Source of the DNA: Proteobacteria bacterium UBA6492
GTDB taxonomy: Bacteria; Pseudomonadota; Gammaproteobacteria; UBA6429; Thiohalophilaceae
Direction of reading: 5' to 3'
Assembly (NCBI GenBank): GCA_002436485.1
Contig: DJMK01000098.1
Location: 17,060 to 27,101 of the forward strand
Length of the DNA: 10,042 bases
Shown in pieces: positions 1 through 7,696 of this stretch; the first letter of the stretch is position 1, and each line of letters opens with the position of its first letter. A program made the translations under genes and the position numbers. The notes beneath the pieces are model-generated. The model ran no database searches, had not been told where the DNA came from, and saw nothing but the letters and a program-made list of their open reading frames with translations.

Positions 1-913
1 CATAGGCCAACGTTCTTGGAATATCATTCAGATAACCGGGTTTATTATCGCGGTAGTTAAGTCGTGCAAAAATCCCGCTGGCCTTTAAATGACGTTGCAC
101 ACCCATCCAGTCGAACCATCTAATAAACTGCTGTTCATTAATCTCAGTATACACACCAGCCGCATTTAAATCGTGTAGATATGCTGTTACCCACTGTTCA
201 ACTTTTTGCAATGGCCATGTGATATAACAATCACGCAACAACGAGACCAGGTCATAGGTAAGCGGACCATACACTGCATCCTGGAAATCAAGCACTCCCG
301 GATTATGTTGACTACCCTGCAGGTACATCAGGTTACGCGAGTGGTAGTCGCGATGCACAAATACTTGCGGTTGCTGACGAGCCGATTCAATAAGTAGCTG
401 CTGTGTATGGGTAAATACTGCTTGCTGCTGCTCTGACAGTTTGATGTTTAGATGTCGTCCAAGATACCAGTCATGAAACAGCATCATCTCATTATGCAGG
501 AGTTTATCATCATAGGGTGGCAACTGACTTACATAGTCATTGCCATTGAGCTGAATTAACTGCAATGTCTTCAGTGCATCGTGATATAACTGATCAACAT
601 TTTCATTGCACAGTACATCCAGGTACTGCACCTGCCCCAGATCAGATAACAGGAAAAATCCAGCAGCAAAATCCTGCGACAAAACACCTGGCGCATTGAC
701 CCCCATTTTTTGCAGATACCCTGCTATTTCGACAAAGGGATGGCTGTCTTCCTTGTCGGGTGGAGCATCCATAATAATGAAACTCTCATTATCATAGCGA
801 ACCCGAAAATAACGGCGAAAACTTGCGTCGGACGATGCCGGACTGATGTCAAGTTCGGTCCGGTGCAAAACATGCTCAGCCCAGTTGGTTAATTGTTCAA
901 ATCTTGCGTCCAA
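1..913 (-). CDS. amgK: AmgK-like N-acetylmuramate/N-acetylglucosamine kinase (partial, 3' end outside window)
   Basis: About 304 residues are visible of an aminoglycoside-phosphotransferase-fold kinase (COG3178 type; the family is usually about 330-340 residues). The characterised Pseudomonas member phosphorylates MurNAc and GlcNAc at the anomeric carbon in the cytoplasm, the first step of a peptidoglycan-recycling bypass completed by MurU. The sequence shows the catalytic loop VHRDYHSRN (Asp189, Asn194) and the metal-binding segment LDFQDA (Asp209), followed by YGPLTYDLVSLLRDCY, which is typical of this branch. The N-lobe segment SFRRYFRV is at about residues 31-38. The start is TTG at 913, preceded by GGAG six bases upstream. 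The next in-frame Met is at residue 48 and would remove part of the N-lobe, and no ATG or GTG lies between the upstream stop and the TTG. It is divergent from the 997 gene. murU would be expected beyond the left edge, which I cannot see. Substrate is inferred from family and context. Confidence 0.88.
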   Translation of the reverse strand, partial: MDARFEQLTNWAEHVLHRTELDISPASSDASFRRYFRVRYDNESFIIMDAPPDKEDSHPFVEIAGYLQKMGVNAPGVLSQDFAAGFFLLSDLGQVQYLDVLCNENVDQLYHDALKTLQLIQLNGNDYVSQLPPYDDKLLHNEMMLFHDWYLGRHLNIKLSEQQQAVFTHTQQLLIESARQQPQVFVHRDYHSRNLMYLQGSQHNPGVLDFQDAVYGPLTYDLVSLLRDCYITWPLQKVEQWVTAYLHDLNAAGVYTEINEQQFIRWFDWMGVQRHLKASGIFARLNYRDNKPGYLNDIPRTLAY

Positions 914-941
914 GGCGCACTCCAGCCATAAATATGAGCGA

Positions 942-947
942 ATTATA
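942..947 (-). promoter_or_regulatory. Predicted -10 box (TATAAT) of the amgK-like gene
   Basis: Reading leftward, a perfect TATAAT ends 28 bases before the TTG start, giving a predicted leader of about 20 bases that holds the GGAG ribosome site. No good -35 hexamer sits 16-18 bases upstream, so an activator may be needed or the match may be chance. The divergent intergenic space is only 83 bases. Confidence 0.4.
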
Positions 948-958
948 CTTTCTATAAC

Positions 959-987
959 TTGTCACAACATCAAAAGACAACCACAAT
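959..987 (+). promoter_or_regulatory. Possible promoter of the DUF1624 membrane-protein gene
   Basis: TTGTCA (959-964, five of six matches to the -35 consensus) is followed after 17 bases by CACAAT (982-987, four of six to the -10). Transcription from it would begin within a few bases of the ATG at 997. The gene has no recognisable Shine-Dalgarno sequence, so a leaderless or nearly leaderless message is possible. The -35 lies in a small palindrome, TTGTCACAA (959-967). This is prediction from consensus only. Confidence 0.28.
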
Positions 988-996
988 CAGTATATT

Positions 997-1734
997 ATGC
1001 CAGCAGAACAGAATAACAAACATACACGCTATGCTGTCATCGACCTGCTACGTGGCATCGCCATTGCGATGATGTTCAGCTATCACTTTGCCTGGGATTT
1101 GAATAACTTCAGGCTGGCTGAGCTGGATTTTTATCACGACCCGTTCTGGTTGCATTACCGCACTGCTATCGTGAGCCTTTTTCTGCTGGTCATGGGAACA
1201 AGCCTGCAACTGGCGCATCACCAGCAAATCAGATTGAAACCTTTTCTACGTCGTCTTTACTGGCTTATCGGCTGTGCCCTGATCATTAGCATCTCGACAT
1301 ATATCTATAATGGCCAGCGTTACATCTATTTCGGTATTCTGCATTTTATTGCGCTGGCCAGTGTGATTGGGCTTTTTTTCGTGCGGTTCTACTGGTTAAA
1401 CCTTGTACTGGGACTGGGCATTATCATCGCAGGGATTGGCGTACAGCACGCCTTTTTCGACCCCAAAACGTGGAACTGGATTGGTTTTGTTACCAGCAAA
1501 CCACTGACTGATGATTATGTACCGCTGTTCCCGTGGTTCGGTGTCGTACTAGTGGGAATGTTCATGGCCCGGCTGATATTTCATGAGCGGCCTGTACCAG
1601 CGCTGATGCATTTTAATAACCAGTCGGCTATCAGCAGGCTACTTCAGTTCGGCGGTCGGCACTCACTGCTAATTTACATGTTACATCAACCGATCTTTAT
1701 CGGTCTGCTAACCCTGCTGGTCAGCCTGTCCTGA
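997..1734 (+). CDS. DUF1624 / heparan-alpha-glucosaminide N-acetyltransferase-like membrane protein
   Basis: This is a 245-residue polytopic inner-membrane protein. The start RYAVIDLLRGIAIAMMFSYH with FAWDL after it is the signature of the DUF1624 (COG3503) family, related to the catalytic domain of lysosomal heparan-alpha-glucosaminide N-acetyltransferase. That enzyme moves an acetyl group across a membrane onto terminal glucosamine; the bacterial relatives are mostly uncharacterised. About seven hydrophobic segments are visible, near residues 14-33, 50-72, 83-103, 108-130, 131-151, 174-195 and 222-244. The His in FSYHFAWDL is a candidate active-site residue. The C-terminal segment GRHSLLIYMLHQPIF is also typical of membrane acyltransferases. 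The ATG at 997 is the only ATG, GTG or TTG upstream of the first helix, and it lacks a Shine-Dalgarno sequence. It sits between the amgK-like gene and lptD, a cell-envelope context. Substrate unknown. Confidence 0.82.
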   Translation: MPAEQNNKHTRYAVIDLLRGIAIAMMFSYHFAWDLNNFRLAELDFYHDPFWLHYRTAIVSLFLLVMGTSLQLAHHQQIRLKPFLRRLYWLIGCALIISISTYIYNGQRYIYFGILHFIALASVIGLFFVRFYWLNLVLGLGIIIAGIGVQHAFFDPKTWNWIGFVTSKPLTDDYVPLFPWFGVVLVGMFMARLIFHERPVPALMHFNNQSAISRLLQFGGRHSLLIYMLHQPIFIGLLTLLVSLS

Positions 1735-1746
1735 CCAGGATCAGGG
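1712..1746 (+). terminator. Strong hairpin over the stop codon of the DUF1624 gene, possible terminator
   Basis: CTGGTCAG (1717-1724) and CTGACCAG (1731-1738) form a perfect 8-bp stem around the loop CCTGTC. An outer 5-bp stem, CCCTG (1712-1716) with CAGGG (1742-1746), closes it across a 3-base GAT bulge. The TGA stop of the upstream gene lies inside the 3' arm. The following ACATTTCCC has only a short T run, so it is not a textbook intrinsic terminator; it may act with Rho or protect the 3' end of the message. It lies just before the lptD promoter, which fits a transcript boundary. Confidence 0.5.
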
Positions 1747-1750
1747 ACAT

Positions 1751-1780
1751 TTCCCAAGCCACCGCAAGAAGCCGTATAAT
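1751..1780 (+). promoter_or_regulatory. Predicted promoter of the lptD operon
   Basis: TTCCCA (1751-1756, four of six to the -35 consensus), an 18-base spacer and a perfect TATAAT (1775-1780) predict transcription from about 1787, some 27 bases before the lptD ATG. The region downstream is AT-rich. In E. coli lptD also answers to the envelope-stress factor sigma E; I looked for a GGAACTT-like -35 with matching -10 and did not find one. Confidence 0.5.
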
Positions 1781-1813
1781 ATTTATCAATATATATAGAA
1801 TGGTTGGTCATCC

Positions 1814-4033
1814 ATGAAGCGATGCTTGTCCTTCACCCGACAACTGGCAGCTATCAGCATTACCCTGTTCAGCATCCTGCCCGCCCAGGCACAGGAAGCC
1901 GGGCTGTGTCCACCCAGTTCACAGCCTGCCCTTATACAGCCGGAGCAAACCGAGCAAAAACCTGGTGATCAGCGTACTTACATCTCGGCTGATGAAGCCA
2001 AAGTCGACAGCGAAAACGTCACCACGTTCAGTGGCAAGGTAAAAGCCAATCAGGAAAATAAGCAACTCAACGCCGATCACGTCACCTATGATCGCCGCAG
2101 CCAGGACTTCGAGGCCACGGGGAACGTTACCTTCTCAACGGGTGAAATGCAGTTTCAGGGCGATAGTGCCTCGCTTAACCTGGAAACCAACCAGGGCGTC
2201 GTCAAGAACACAACCTACTATACCGGTACCGTAAACGGTCGTGGTCGGGCCGACCAGATCATCATCGAAAATGAAAATCGCCTGGTACTGGATAATGCAA
2301 GCTATACCACCTGCCCGCCTGAAAAAGAAGCATGGCGTTTTACTGCGGACGAGATCAAACTGGATAAAAGCACACGGCAGGGAACTGCCAGTAACATGGT
2401 ACTGGAGATTTCAGATATTCCTGTTATGTACCTACCCTACGTGCGTTTTCCAATCGGTGACGATCGGCTATCTGGTTTCCTGTTTCCATCAATCGGCATC
2501 TCCAATAAGCATGGCACGGAGATTTCACTGCCCTACTACTGGAATATTCATCCGCAAATGGATGCCACTATTGAACCGCGTAATATGACAAAACGTGGCC
2601 TGATGCTGGAAACAGAATTGCGTTACCTGACCAAGGGTAGCAATGGAAATTTTACTGTTGAATATCTACCAGACGACAAGCTGTATGGCGAAGATCGTGA
2701 CAAGTTTGCCTGGCAACATAGTGGCGACTCCAATGCCGGCTGGTCTACTTCCGTCAATTACAGCTCTGTAAGTGATGTCGATTACATCAGTGACTTTGGT
2801 GGCACACTGTCAACTTCAACCCAGACCCATCTAGAACAAAAGGGCACACTAAATTACAACAGCAACTATTTCCTGTTCTCAGGTGTGTTACAGGATTACC
2901 AGAACCTGTCCGGCGAAGAACCCTACAAACGGTTGCCGCAATTAAAACTTGATACGCGCTTTAGCAACCCGCAAAACAATTTCAATTACGATTTGACCAG
3001 TGAACTGGTCAGTTTTGATCATAGTGACCAAAGTAAAGTTATTGGTGAACGGTTTAAACTGTCGCCGTTCGTAAGTTATGACTTTGTTAAAGACGCAGGA
3101 TTCTTTAAACCAAAGCTATCGGTTAACTATTTGGAGTACAACCTGGATAACCCCGCCTTGCCAACGCAAAGCGAGACACCGAGTGTGACCGTGCCGATTT
3201 TCAGTATCGATAGTGGTATCTTTCTGGAACGTGATACCGAGATCGCCGGCTCTTCCCTGCTGCATACCCTGGAACCACGCCTGTTTTATCTTTATGCGCC
3301 TTACCGGGACCAGTCCGAGCTACCTGTATTTGATACTGCCCTGACCACCTTCAGCAGCAGTTCGCTGTTCAGTGAAAACCGCTTTAGTGGCAATGATCGC
3401 ATTGGTGATGCAAATCAGCTAACTGCTGCGCTAACTACCCGCTTCTACCGCAAACAGGATGGTAACGAACTGTTTAACGCTACCATCGGCCAGATATTTT
3501 ATTTTGACGATCGCCAGGTCACCCTGCCAGGACAACCGATAGAAACTGATACTCGCTCCAGTTACATTGGTGGTCTGGGCTTCTACCCGCATCGCTATTG
3601 GCGATTCAGCGGCGATATACAGTGGTCACCTACCCAAAAAAACACCGAGGTGGGCAATGCGCGTATTCAATATACTCCAGGCAAGGGACGTGTGGTCAAC
3701 ATGGACTACCGCTTTCGCCGTAACGAGCTGCGCACCCAGGGGCTGAATCTCGCCTGGCGCTTCAACCCGGCCTGGCAGGCATTTGGAGGCCACCTGTACG
3801 ACCTGCAAAACGACCACGTGCTGGAGCAATTCCTCGGCTTTCGCTATGATAGCTGCTGCTGGGCCGTCCGGCTGGTCGGTAAAAAACTGTTTGACCGGCT
3901 GGAAACGAGCGGCGAACTCCGCTTTGAGAATGCTATCTTTCTTGAATTTGAGCTGAAGGGCCTGTCCAGCCTCGGTTCCAGAAGAGACATCGATACAACC
4001 CTGGAAAATGGTATCCTAGGCTACTCTGAGTAA
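1814..4033 (+). CDS. lptD: LPS-assembly protein LptD (outer-membrane translocon)
   Basis: A 739-residue outer-membrane protein that, with the lipoprotein LptE, inserts lipopolysaccharide into the outer leaflet. The order is a signal peptide (residues 1-26, cleavage predicted after PAQA), a periplasmic OstA/LptA-like jellyroll (about 50-165, with ISADEAKVDSENVTTFSGKV near its start), then a large beta-barrel rich in alternating strands to the C-terminus. Mature-protein cysteines are Cys32, Cys167 and the adjacent pair Cys681-Cys682 (YDSCCWAVRL). These match the four cysteines that form the two non-consecutive disulfides required for E. coli LptD function. At 739 residues it is slightly shorter than E. 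coli LptD (784). The ATG at 1814 gives a good signal peptide, though no clear Shine-Dalgarno sequence precedes it. It is first in a run with surA, its own folding chaperone, 18 bases downstream. Confidence 0.97.
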   Translation: MKRCLSFTRQLAAISITLFSILPAQAQEAGLCPPSSQPALIQPEQTEQKPGDQRTYISADEAKVDSENVTTFSGKVKANQENKQLNADHVTYDRRSQDFEATGNVTFSTGEMQFQGDSASLNLETNQGVVKNTTYYTGTVNGRGRADQIIIENENRLVLDNASYTTCPPEKEAWRFTADEIKLDKSTRQGTASNMVLEISDIPVMYLPYVRFPIGDDRLSGFLFPSIGISNKHGTEISLPYYWNIHPQMDATIEPRNMTKRGLMLETELRYLTKGSNGNFTVEYLPDDKLYGEDRDKFAWQHSGDSNAGWSTSVNYSSVSDVDYISDFGGTLSTSTQTHLEQKGTLNYNSNYFLFSGVLQDYQNLSGEEPYKRLPQLKLDTRFSNPQNNFNYDLTSELVSFDHSDQSKVIGERFKLSPFVSYDFVKDAGFFKPKLSVNYLEYNLDNPALPTQSETPSVTVPIFSIDSGIFLERDTEIAGSSLLHTLEPRLFYLYAPYRDQSELPVFDTALTTFSSSSLFSENRFSGNDRIGDANQLTAALTTRFYRKQDGNELFNATIGQIFYFDDRQVTLPGQPIETDTRSSYIGGLGFYPHRYWRFSGDIQWSPTQKNTEVGNARIQYTPGKGRVVNMDYRFRRNELRTQGLNLAWRFNPAWQAFGGHLYDLQNDHVLEQFLGFRYDSCCWAVRLVGKKLFDRLETSGELRFENAIFLEFELKGLSSLGSRRDIDTTLENGILGYSE

Positions 4034-4051
4034 TCACCGGATTTATACAGT

Positions 4052-5356
4052 ATGAAGTACCCCTCAAAATTGCTATTTGGCATGCTGCTGGTTTGCCTGT
4101 TACCCGCTTACAGTGTCGCCAAGCAGCGCGAGATCATCCAGCTGGATCACATAGTTGCGGTTGTGAATAACGATGTGATAACTGCGCGCGAACTGGATGC
4201 CAAGATCAGCCAGGTAAAAAACCGGCTAGCATCTCAAAATGCGCCCATGCCTGATGATACCATCCTGCAGAAACAGATCCTCGAACGCATGATCATGGAA
4301 GAGATACAGTTACAGCTGGCCCGCGACAGCGGTATTCGCGTGGGTGATGAACAGCTGAACAAGGTTATTGATAATATCGCCCAGCAAAATGGCATGCAGC
4401 TGGAGCAGTTTCGCCAGGCTATTGAACAGGAAGGTCTGACGTTCAAAAAATTCAGAGAAGAAATTCGCAAGGAAATAATTATCTCGCAATTGAGAAAGAA
4501 CAAGGTTGAAAGCAAGATCCTGGTTTCTGAGCAGGAGGTCGAAAACCAGATAGCGCGTCTCGAAAGCCAGTCCGCACTTGATGATGAATTCCGGCTTGCG
4601 CATATCCTGGTTGCGGTACCCGAATCTGCCAAACCGGAACAAATCGACGCGGCAAGAAGCAAGGCTGATCAGATCATGGCACAGTTAAAGTTTGGTGCCG
4701 ACTTTCAACAAACAGCGATCAGCGTATCTGATGGTGAACGCGCACTGCAGGGAGGTGACCTGGGCTGGGTTAAGCGTGGTCAACTGCCAACGATCTTTGC
4801 CGACACCATTCCGAAAATGAATATGAATGACATTACAGACCCCGTGCGCAGCGCCAGTGGCTTCCACATTATCAAGCTACTGGATAAACGCACTAACAAA
4901 CGCTCGCACAAGATCCAGCAAACACTGGTGCGACACATCCTGATGCGACCAAGCGAACTGTCCGGCGATGCCGAAACGCAGGCCAAGCTGCAGCGTATTT
5001 ACCAGCGCATTGTTAATGGCGCCGACTTCGGCGAAATTGCAAAGGCCAGCTCAGCTGACACGGCATCTGCAGTTGATGGTGGTAACCTTGGCTGGGTCGT
5101 ACCAGGCAAACTGGTTCCGGAGTTCGAAGAAGTCATGAACCGGTTACAACCCGGTGAAGTCAGCAAACCATTCAAGTCCCGTTTTGGCTGGCATATCATG
5201 CAGGTAATGTCACGTCGTGATCGTGATGATACCCAGGAGTACCTGCGCAACCAGGCACGTAGCCAGATTCAAAAACGCAAGATTGAAGAAGAAACCCAGA
5301 ACTGGCTACGATTGATCAGAGACAGTTCATATGTCGAATACCGGTTGAATGAGTAA
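4052..5356 (+). CDS. surA: Periplasmic chaperone / peptidyl-prolyl isomerase SurA
   Basis: A 434-residue periplasmic chaperone that delivers unfolded outer-membrane proteins, LptD among them, to the BAM complex. It shows a signal peptide (residues 1-23, predicted cut after SVA) and the N-terminal chaperone domain opening with LDHIVAVVNNDVIT, with long charged helices to about residue 165. Two parvulin-type PPIase domains follow: the first begins around residue 178 (FRLAHILVAVPE) and contains GGDLGWV, the second around residue 292 (LVRHILMRPSEL) and contains GGNLGWV with a final FGWHIMQV. A C-terminal helix (about 395-434) completes the core chaperone unit. Length matches E. coli SurA (428). 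The gene starts 18 bases after lptD and its last 8 bases overlap pdxA, so co-translation is likely. The Shine-Dalgarno sequence is weak (GGA about 10 bases upstream). Confidence 0.97.
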   Translation: MKYPSKLLFGMLLVCLLPAYSVAKQREIIQLDHIVAVVNNDVITARELDAKISQVKNRLASQNAPMPDDTILQKQILERMIMEEIQLQLARDSGIRVGDEQLNKVIDNIAQQNGMQLEQFRQAIEQEGLTFKKFREEIRKEIIISQLRKNKVESKILVSEQEVENQIARLESQSALDDEFRLAHILVAVPESAKPEQIDAARSKADQIMAQLKFGADFQQTAISVSDGERALQGGDLGWVKRGQLPTIFADTIPKMNMNDITDPVRSASGFHIIKLLDKRTNKRSHKIQQTLVRHILMRPSELSGDAETQAKLQRIYQRIVNGADFGEIAKASSADTASAVDGGNLGWVVPGKLVPEFEEVMNRLQPGEVSKPFKSRFGWHIMQVMSRRDRDDTQEYLRNQARSQIQKRKIEEETQNWLRLIRDSSYVEYRLNE

Positions 5357-6341
5357 CACACCACCCCTGGCCATAACTACGGGTGAGCCAGCAGGAATCG
5401 GTCCTGACCTGGTTATCCAGCTAGCGCAACAATCTCAAACTAGTCCACCGATCATCATTGCTGATGCAGACCTGCTGCAGGACCGCGCGCAACAACTGGG
5501 GTTGGCGGTTGATATCGAAGACTATAACGGACAAGCGCTACCTGCTCCTTCACATGGCAAACTTTTTGTATTGCACACACCACTCAAGACACCTTGCCAT
5601 GCCGGCAAGCTGGATGCGCAAAATGCAGCTTATGTACTTGAAACTCTGCGCATTGCCACACAAGGCTGCATGGAACAGCATTTCGCTGCACTGGTCACCG
5701 GTCCGGTACACAAAGGTATCATCAACGATGCCGGACATTCTTTTAGTGGGCATACCGAGTACCTTGCCGAACTATCTAACTGTTCAAGGCCGGTCATGAT
5801 GCTGGCAGCCGGTAACTTACGCGTTGCACTGGCTACCACCCATTTACCTCTGTCACAAGTCAGCCGCGCCATTACACCGGCACTGCTTGAAGACACGCTC
5901 AGGGTGTTGCATAACGATCTGCAGTACAAATTTTCTATTAATAACCCCGCCATCACGGTTTGTGGACTGAACCCCCACGCTGGTGAGCAGGGGCATCTCG
6001 GCCGGGAAGAAATCGATATCATTGAACCGGTGATCAACGAGTTACGATCACAGGGACTGAATATTGCTGGTCCGATACCCGCCGATACAGCATTTACCCC
6101 TGGCATGATGCAAAACACCGACGCTTATCTCACCATGTACCATGACCAGGGACTACCGGTTTTAAAACATGTCGGGTTTAACCAGGCCATTAACATTACA
6201 CTTGGCCTGCCTTTCATTCGCACTTCAGTCGATCATGGCACCGCTATCGAACTGGCGGGTAGCGGCAAAGCAAATACTGACAGCCTGTCAGCCGCAATTT
6301 CGCTTGCCGCCTCGTTGGCACAAACACAACCATGCAATTAA
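5349..6341 (+). CDS. pdxA: 4-hydroxythreonine-4-phosphate dehydrogenase PdxA
   Basis: A 330-residue cytoplasmic enzyme that oxidises 4-phosphohydroxy-L-threonine with NAD, in the DXP-dependent route to pyridoxal 5'-phosphate. The product decarboxylates and is condensed by PdxJ. Signature segments in order are TGEPAGIGPDL at the N-terminus, VTGPVHKGIINDAGHSFSGH, LATTHLPLSQV, LNPHAGEQGHLGREE, PADTAF, MYHDQGLPVLKHVGF and the C-terminal NITLGLPFIRTSVDHGTA. The three metal-ligand histidines fall at His165, His210 and His265, one residue off the E. coli positions 166, 211 and 266. Length is as in E. coli (329). The ATG lies 8 bases inside the end of surA, and the gene overlaps rsmA by 10 bases. No independent Shine-Dalgarno sequence is evident, consistent with translational coupling. 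Confidence 0.97.
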   Translation: MSNTPPLAITTGEPAGIGPDLVIQLAQQSQTSPPIIIADADLLQDRAQQLGLAVDIEDYNGQALPAPSHGKLFVLHTPLKTPCHAGKLDAQNAAYVLETLRIATQGCMEQHFAALVTGPVHKGIINDAGHSFSGHTEYLAELSNCSRPVMMLAAGNLRVALATTHLPLSQVSRAITPALLEDTLRVLHNDLQYKFSINNPAITVCGLNPHAGEQGHLGREEIDIIEPVINELRSQGLNIAGPIPADTAFTPGMMQNTDAYLTMYHDQGLPVLKHVGFNQAINITLGLPFIRTSVDHGTAIELAGSGKANTDSLSAAISLAASLAQTQPCN

Positions 6342-7141
6342 AACATACGCCACGCAAACGCTTCGGACAGAATTTCCTGCATGACCAGAATGTGATTGCC
6401 AGTATCATTCGATTGATTGCGCCGGTAGCGGATGATCAGTTCATTGAAATAGGACCGGGCCAGGGCGCACTGACATTACCCTTACTGGAACATGTTAATC
6501 GGCTGGACGTGGTTGAAATCGACAGGGACCTGGTGGCATGGTGGAAAACCAAAGCTATCGCAAACCTGTACCTGCATGAAAGTGATGCGCTTAAAACCGA
6601 TTTTTGCAACCTGCGCGCTGATCAACAAAAGCCTGCAAGACTGGTGGGCAACCTGCCCTACAATATCTCGACACCATTATTGTTTCATTTACTGGAATTT
6701 CGGGATTGTATTACCGACATGCACTTTATGTTGCAAAAGGAAGTCGTTGATCGCATTACCGCCCTGCCCGGTAACAAGACATATGGTCGTCTAAGCGTCA
6801 TGATGCAGTATTACTGTCAGGCTGAAAAACTTTTAACCGTTCGACCAGGGTCATTTAATCCGCCACCCAAGGTCGACTCAGCAATTGTACGGCTAGTGCC
6901 ATGCCAGCATACACAATTCGATGTGAACGAAAAAACTCTTGCTCTCGTCGTCAGCCAGGCATTTTCGCAGCGACGTAAAACATTGCGCAACGCATTAAAA
7001 AGTCTTCTCGACAGTGAACAGATTGCTCAACTGGAGATTGATCCGGGCTGTCGCGCTGAAACCTTGCCACTTGAGGCCTTCGTAAAACTTGCAAACCAGG
7101 TTGATAGCCAGGCTGCCGAACAGGGTAGCTTGCGAAACTAG
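6332..7141 (+). CDS. rsmA: 16S rRNA (adenine1518/1519-N6)-dimethyltransferase RsmA (KsgA)
   Basis: A 269-residue SAM-dependent enzyme that dimethylates two adjacent adenines in the 3'-terminal hairpin of 16S rRNA late in small-subunit assembly. Loss of it gives kasugamycin resistance. The N-terminal RKRFGQNFLHD, the SAM-binding IEIGPGQGALTLPLL (about 38-52), acidic motif VEIDRDLV and catalytic NLPY (residues 107-110) are all present. MLQKEVVDRI and YGRLSVMMQYY follow, then the C-terminal FNPPPKVDSAIVRL and FSQRRKTLRNALK typical of the family. Length agrees with E. coli KsgA (273). The start overlaps the last 10 bases of pdxA, as part of the conserved surA-pdxA-rsmA operon. One base separates its TAG stop from the ATG of the next gene. 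Confidence 0.97.
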   Translation: MQLKHTPRKRFGQNFLHDQNVIASIIRLIAPVADDQFIEIGPGQGALTLPLLEHVNRLDVVEIDRDLVAWWKTKAIANLYLHESDALKTDFCNLRADQQKPARLVGNLPYNISTPLLFHLLEFRDCITDMHFMLQKEVVDRITALPGNKTYGRLSVMMQYYCQAEKLLTVRPGSFNPPPKVDSAIVRLVPCQHTQFDVNEKTLALVVSQAFSQRRKTLRNALKSLLDSEQIAQLEIDPGCRAETLPLEAFVKLANQVDSQAAEQGSLRN

Positions 7142-7142
7142 C

Positions 7143-7640
7143 ATGTCGAAGATGAACGTCTTGACGGTTGCACAATTGCAACCAGAAGCACTCAATACGC
7201 TGCTACAACGTTATGGACTGCAGCTGGAAATGGTAGACAACGACAAACAAATTCCCGGCAGTTTCTGGGGCGATTCCGAAGCTGGCCTGGTAGGCAATAC
7301 GCTTTTCGTCCGCGCTGATACACCGGCCCACTCGCTTTTACATGAAGCATGTCACTACATTTGCCTGTCAGCGGACCGCCGTGAAGGCCTGCACACCAAC
7401 GCCGGCGGTGATTACGATGAAGAAAACGCGGTATGTTATCTGCAAATCCTGCTGGCAGATTTTCTGCCACCACTGAACAGCGAGCGTATCATGGCGGACA
7501 TGGATGCCTGGGGATATACGTTTCGCCTGGGTTCGGCAACAAACTGGTTCACACATGATGCCGAGGATGCACAGCAGTGGCTGGCACAAAACGGCCTGAT
7601 CGATAATATCAACAAACCCACATGGCATTTACGTCATTAA
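7143..7640 (+). CDS. Uncharacterised small protein with HExxH metalloprotease-like motif
   Basis: A 165-residue protein whose function I cannot name. It carries HEACH (His67, Glu68, His71), an HExxH zinc-binding and catalytic motif, in the helix-like context HSLLHEACHYICLS. About 20 residues later, GGDYDEENAVCYLQILLAD has Glu93/Glu94 at the start of a probable helix, as in gluzincin or ImmA/IrrE-like minimal zinc peptidases, where a downstream Glu is the third ligand. There is no signal peptide or membrane segment, so it should be cytoplasmic. From memory, similar proteins with GDYDEE, WGYTFRLGSA and a C-terminal PTWRLR-like end occur as conserved hypotheticals in other gamma- and betaproteobacteria. 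The ATG at 7143, one base after the rsmA stop, fits translational coupling; an ATG at 7152 is the alternative. An in-frame ATG at 7089 lies inside rsmA and is unlikely. Peptidase activity is inference. Confidence 0.85.
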   Translation: MSKMNVLTVAQLQPEALNTLLQRYGLQLEMVDNDKQIPGSFWGDSEAGLVGNTLFVRADTPAHSLLHEACHYICLSADRREGLHTNAGGDYDEENAVCYLQILLADFLPPLNSERIMADMDAWGYTFRLGSATNWFTHDAEDAQQWLAQNGLIDNINKPTWHLRH

Positions 7641-7696
7641 AGCATGCCACTCTGTTCGACAGCACATTTCAGTGCAGAATAACAAACCTGCAACAA

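Noticed and set aside
1744..1780. Sigma E promoter for lptD, expected from E. coli
   Set aside because: GGGACATTT only loosely resembles the -35 and no matching -10 lies at the right distance; the TATAAT promoter explains the region better.
1800..1817. Five-codon frame (MVGHP) overlapping the lptD ATG by ATGA, a possible leader peptide
   Set aside because: It has no Shine-Dalgarno sequence, is very short, and ATGA overlaps occur easily by chance; nothing else supports a leader.
1814..1830. Cys4 of LptD as a lipoprotein cysteine
   Set aside because: It is too close to the N-terminus and lacks a lipobox; a normal signal-peptidase I site lies at residues 23-26.
4234..4662. 142-codon open frame antisense to surA, Ser/Cys-rich
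   Set aside because: Its composition (many Ser, Cys and Ile) is what reverse-complemented helix-rich coding DNA gives; no ribosome site or domain.
5630..6118. 162-codon open frame antisense to pdxA
   Set aside because: It lies wholly inside a strongly conserved gene on the other strand, has no recognisable motifs, and is the usual shadow of coding sequence.
7652..7675. Tandem mini-hairpins after the HExxH gene as a terminator
   Set aside because: Both stems are only 4 bp and no T run follows.
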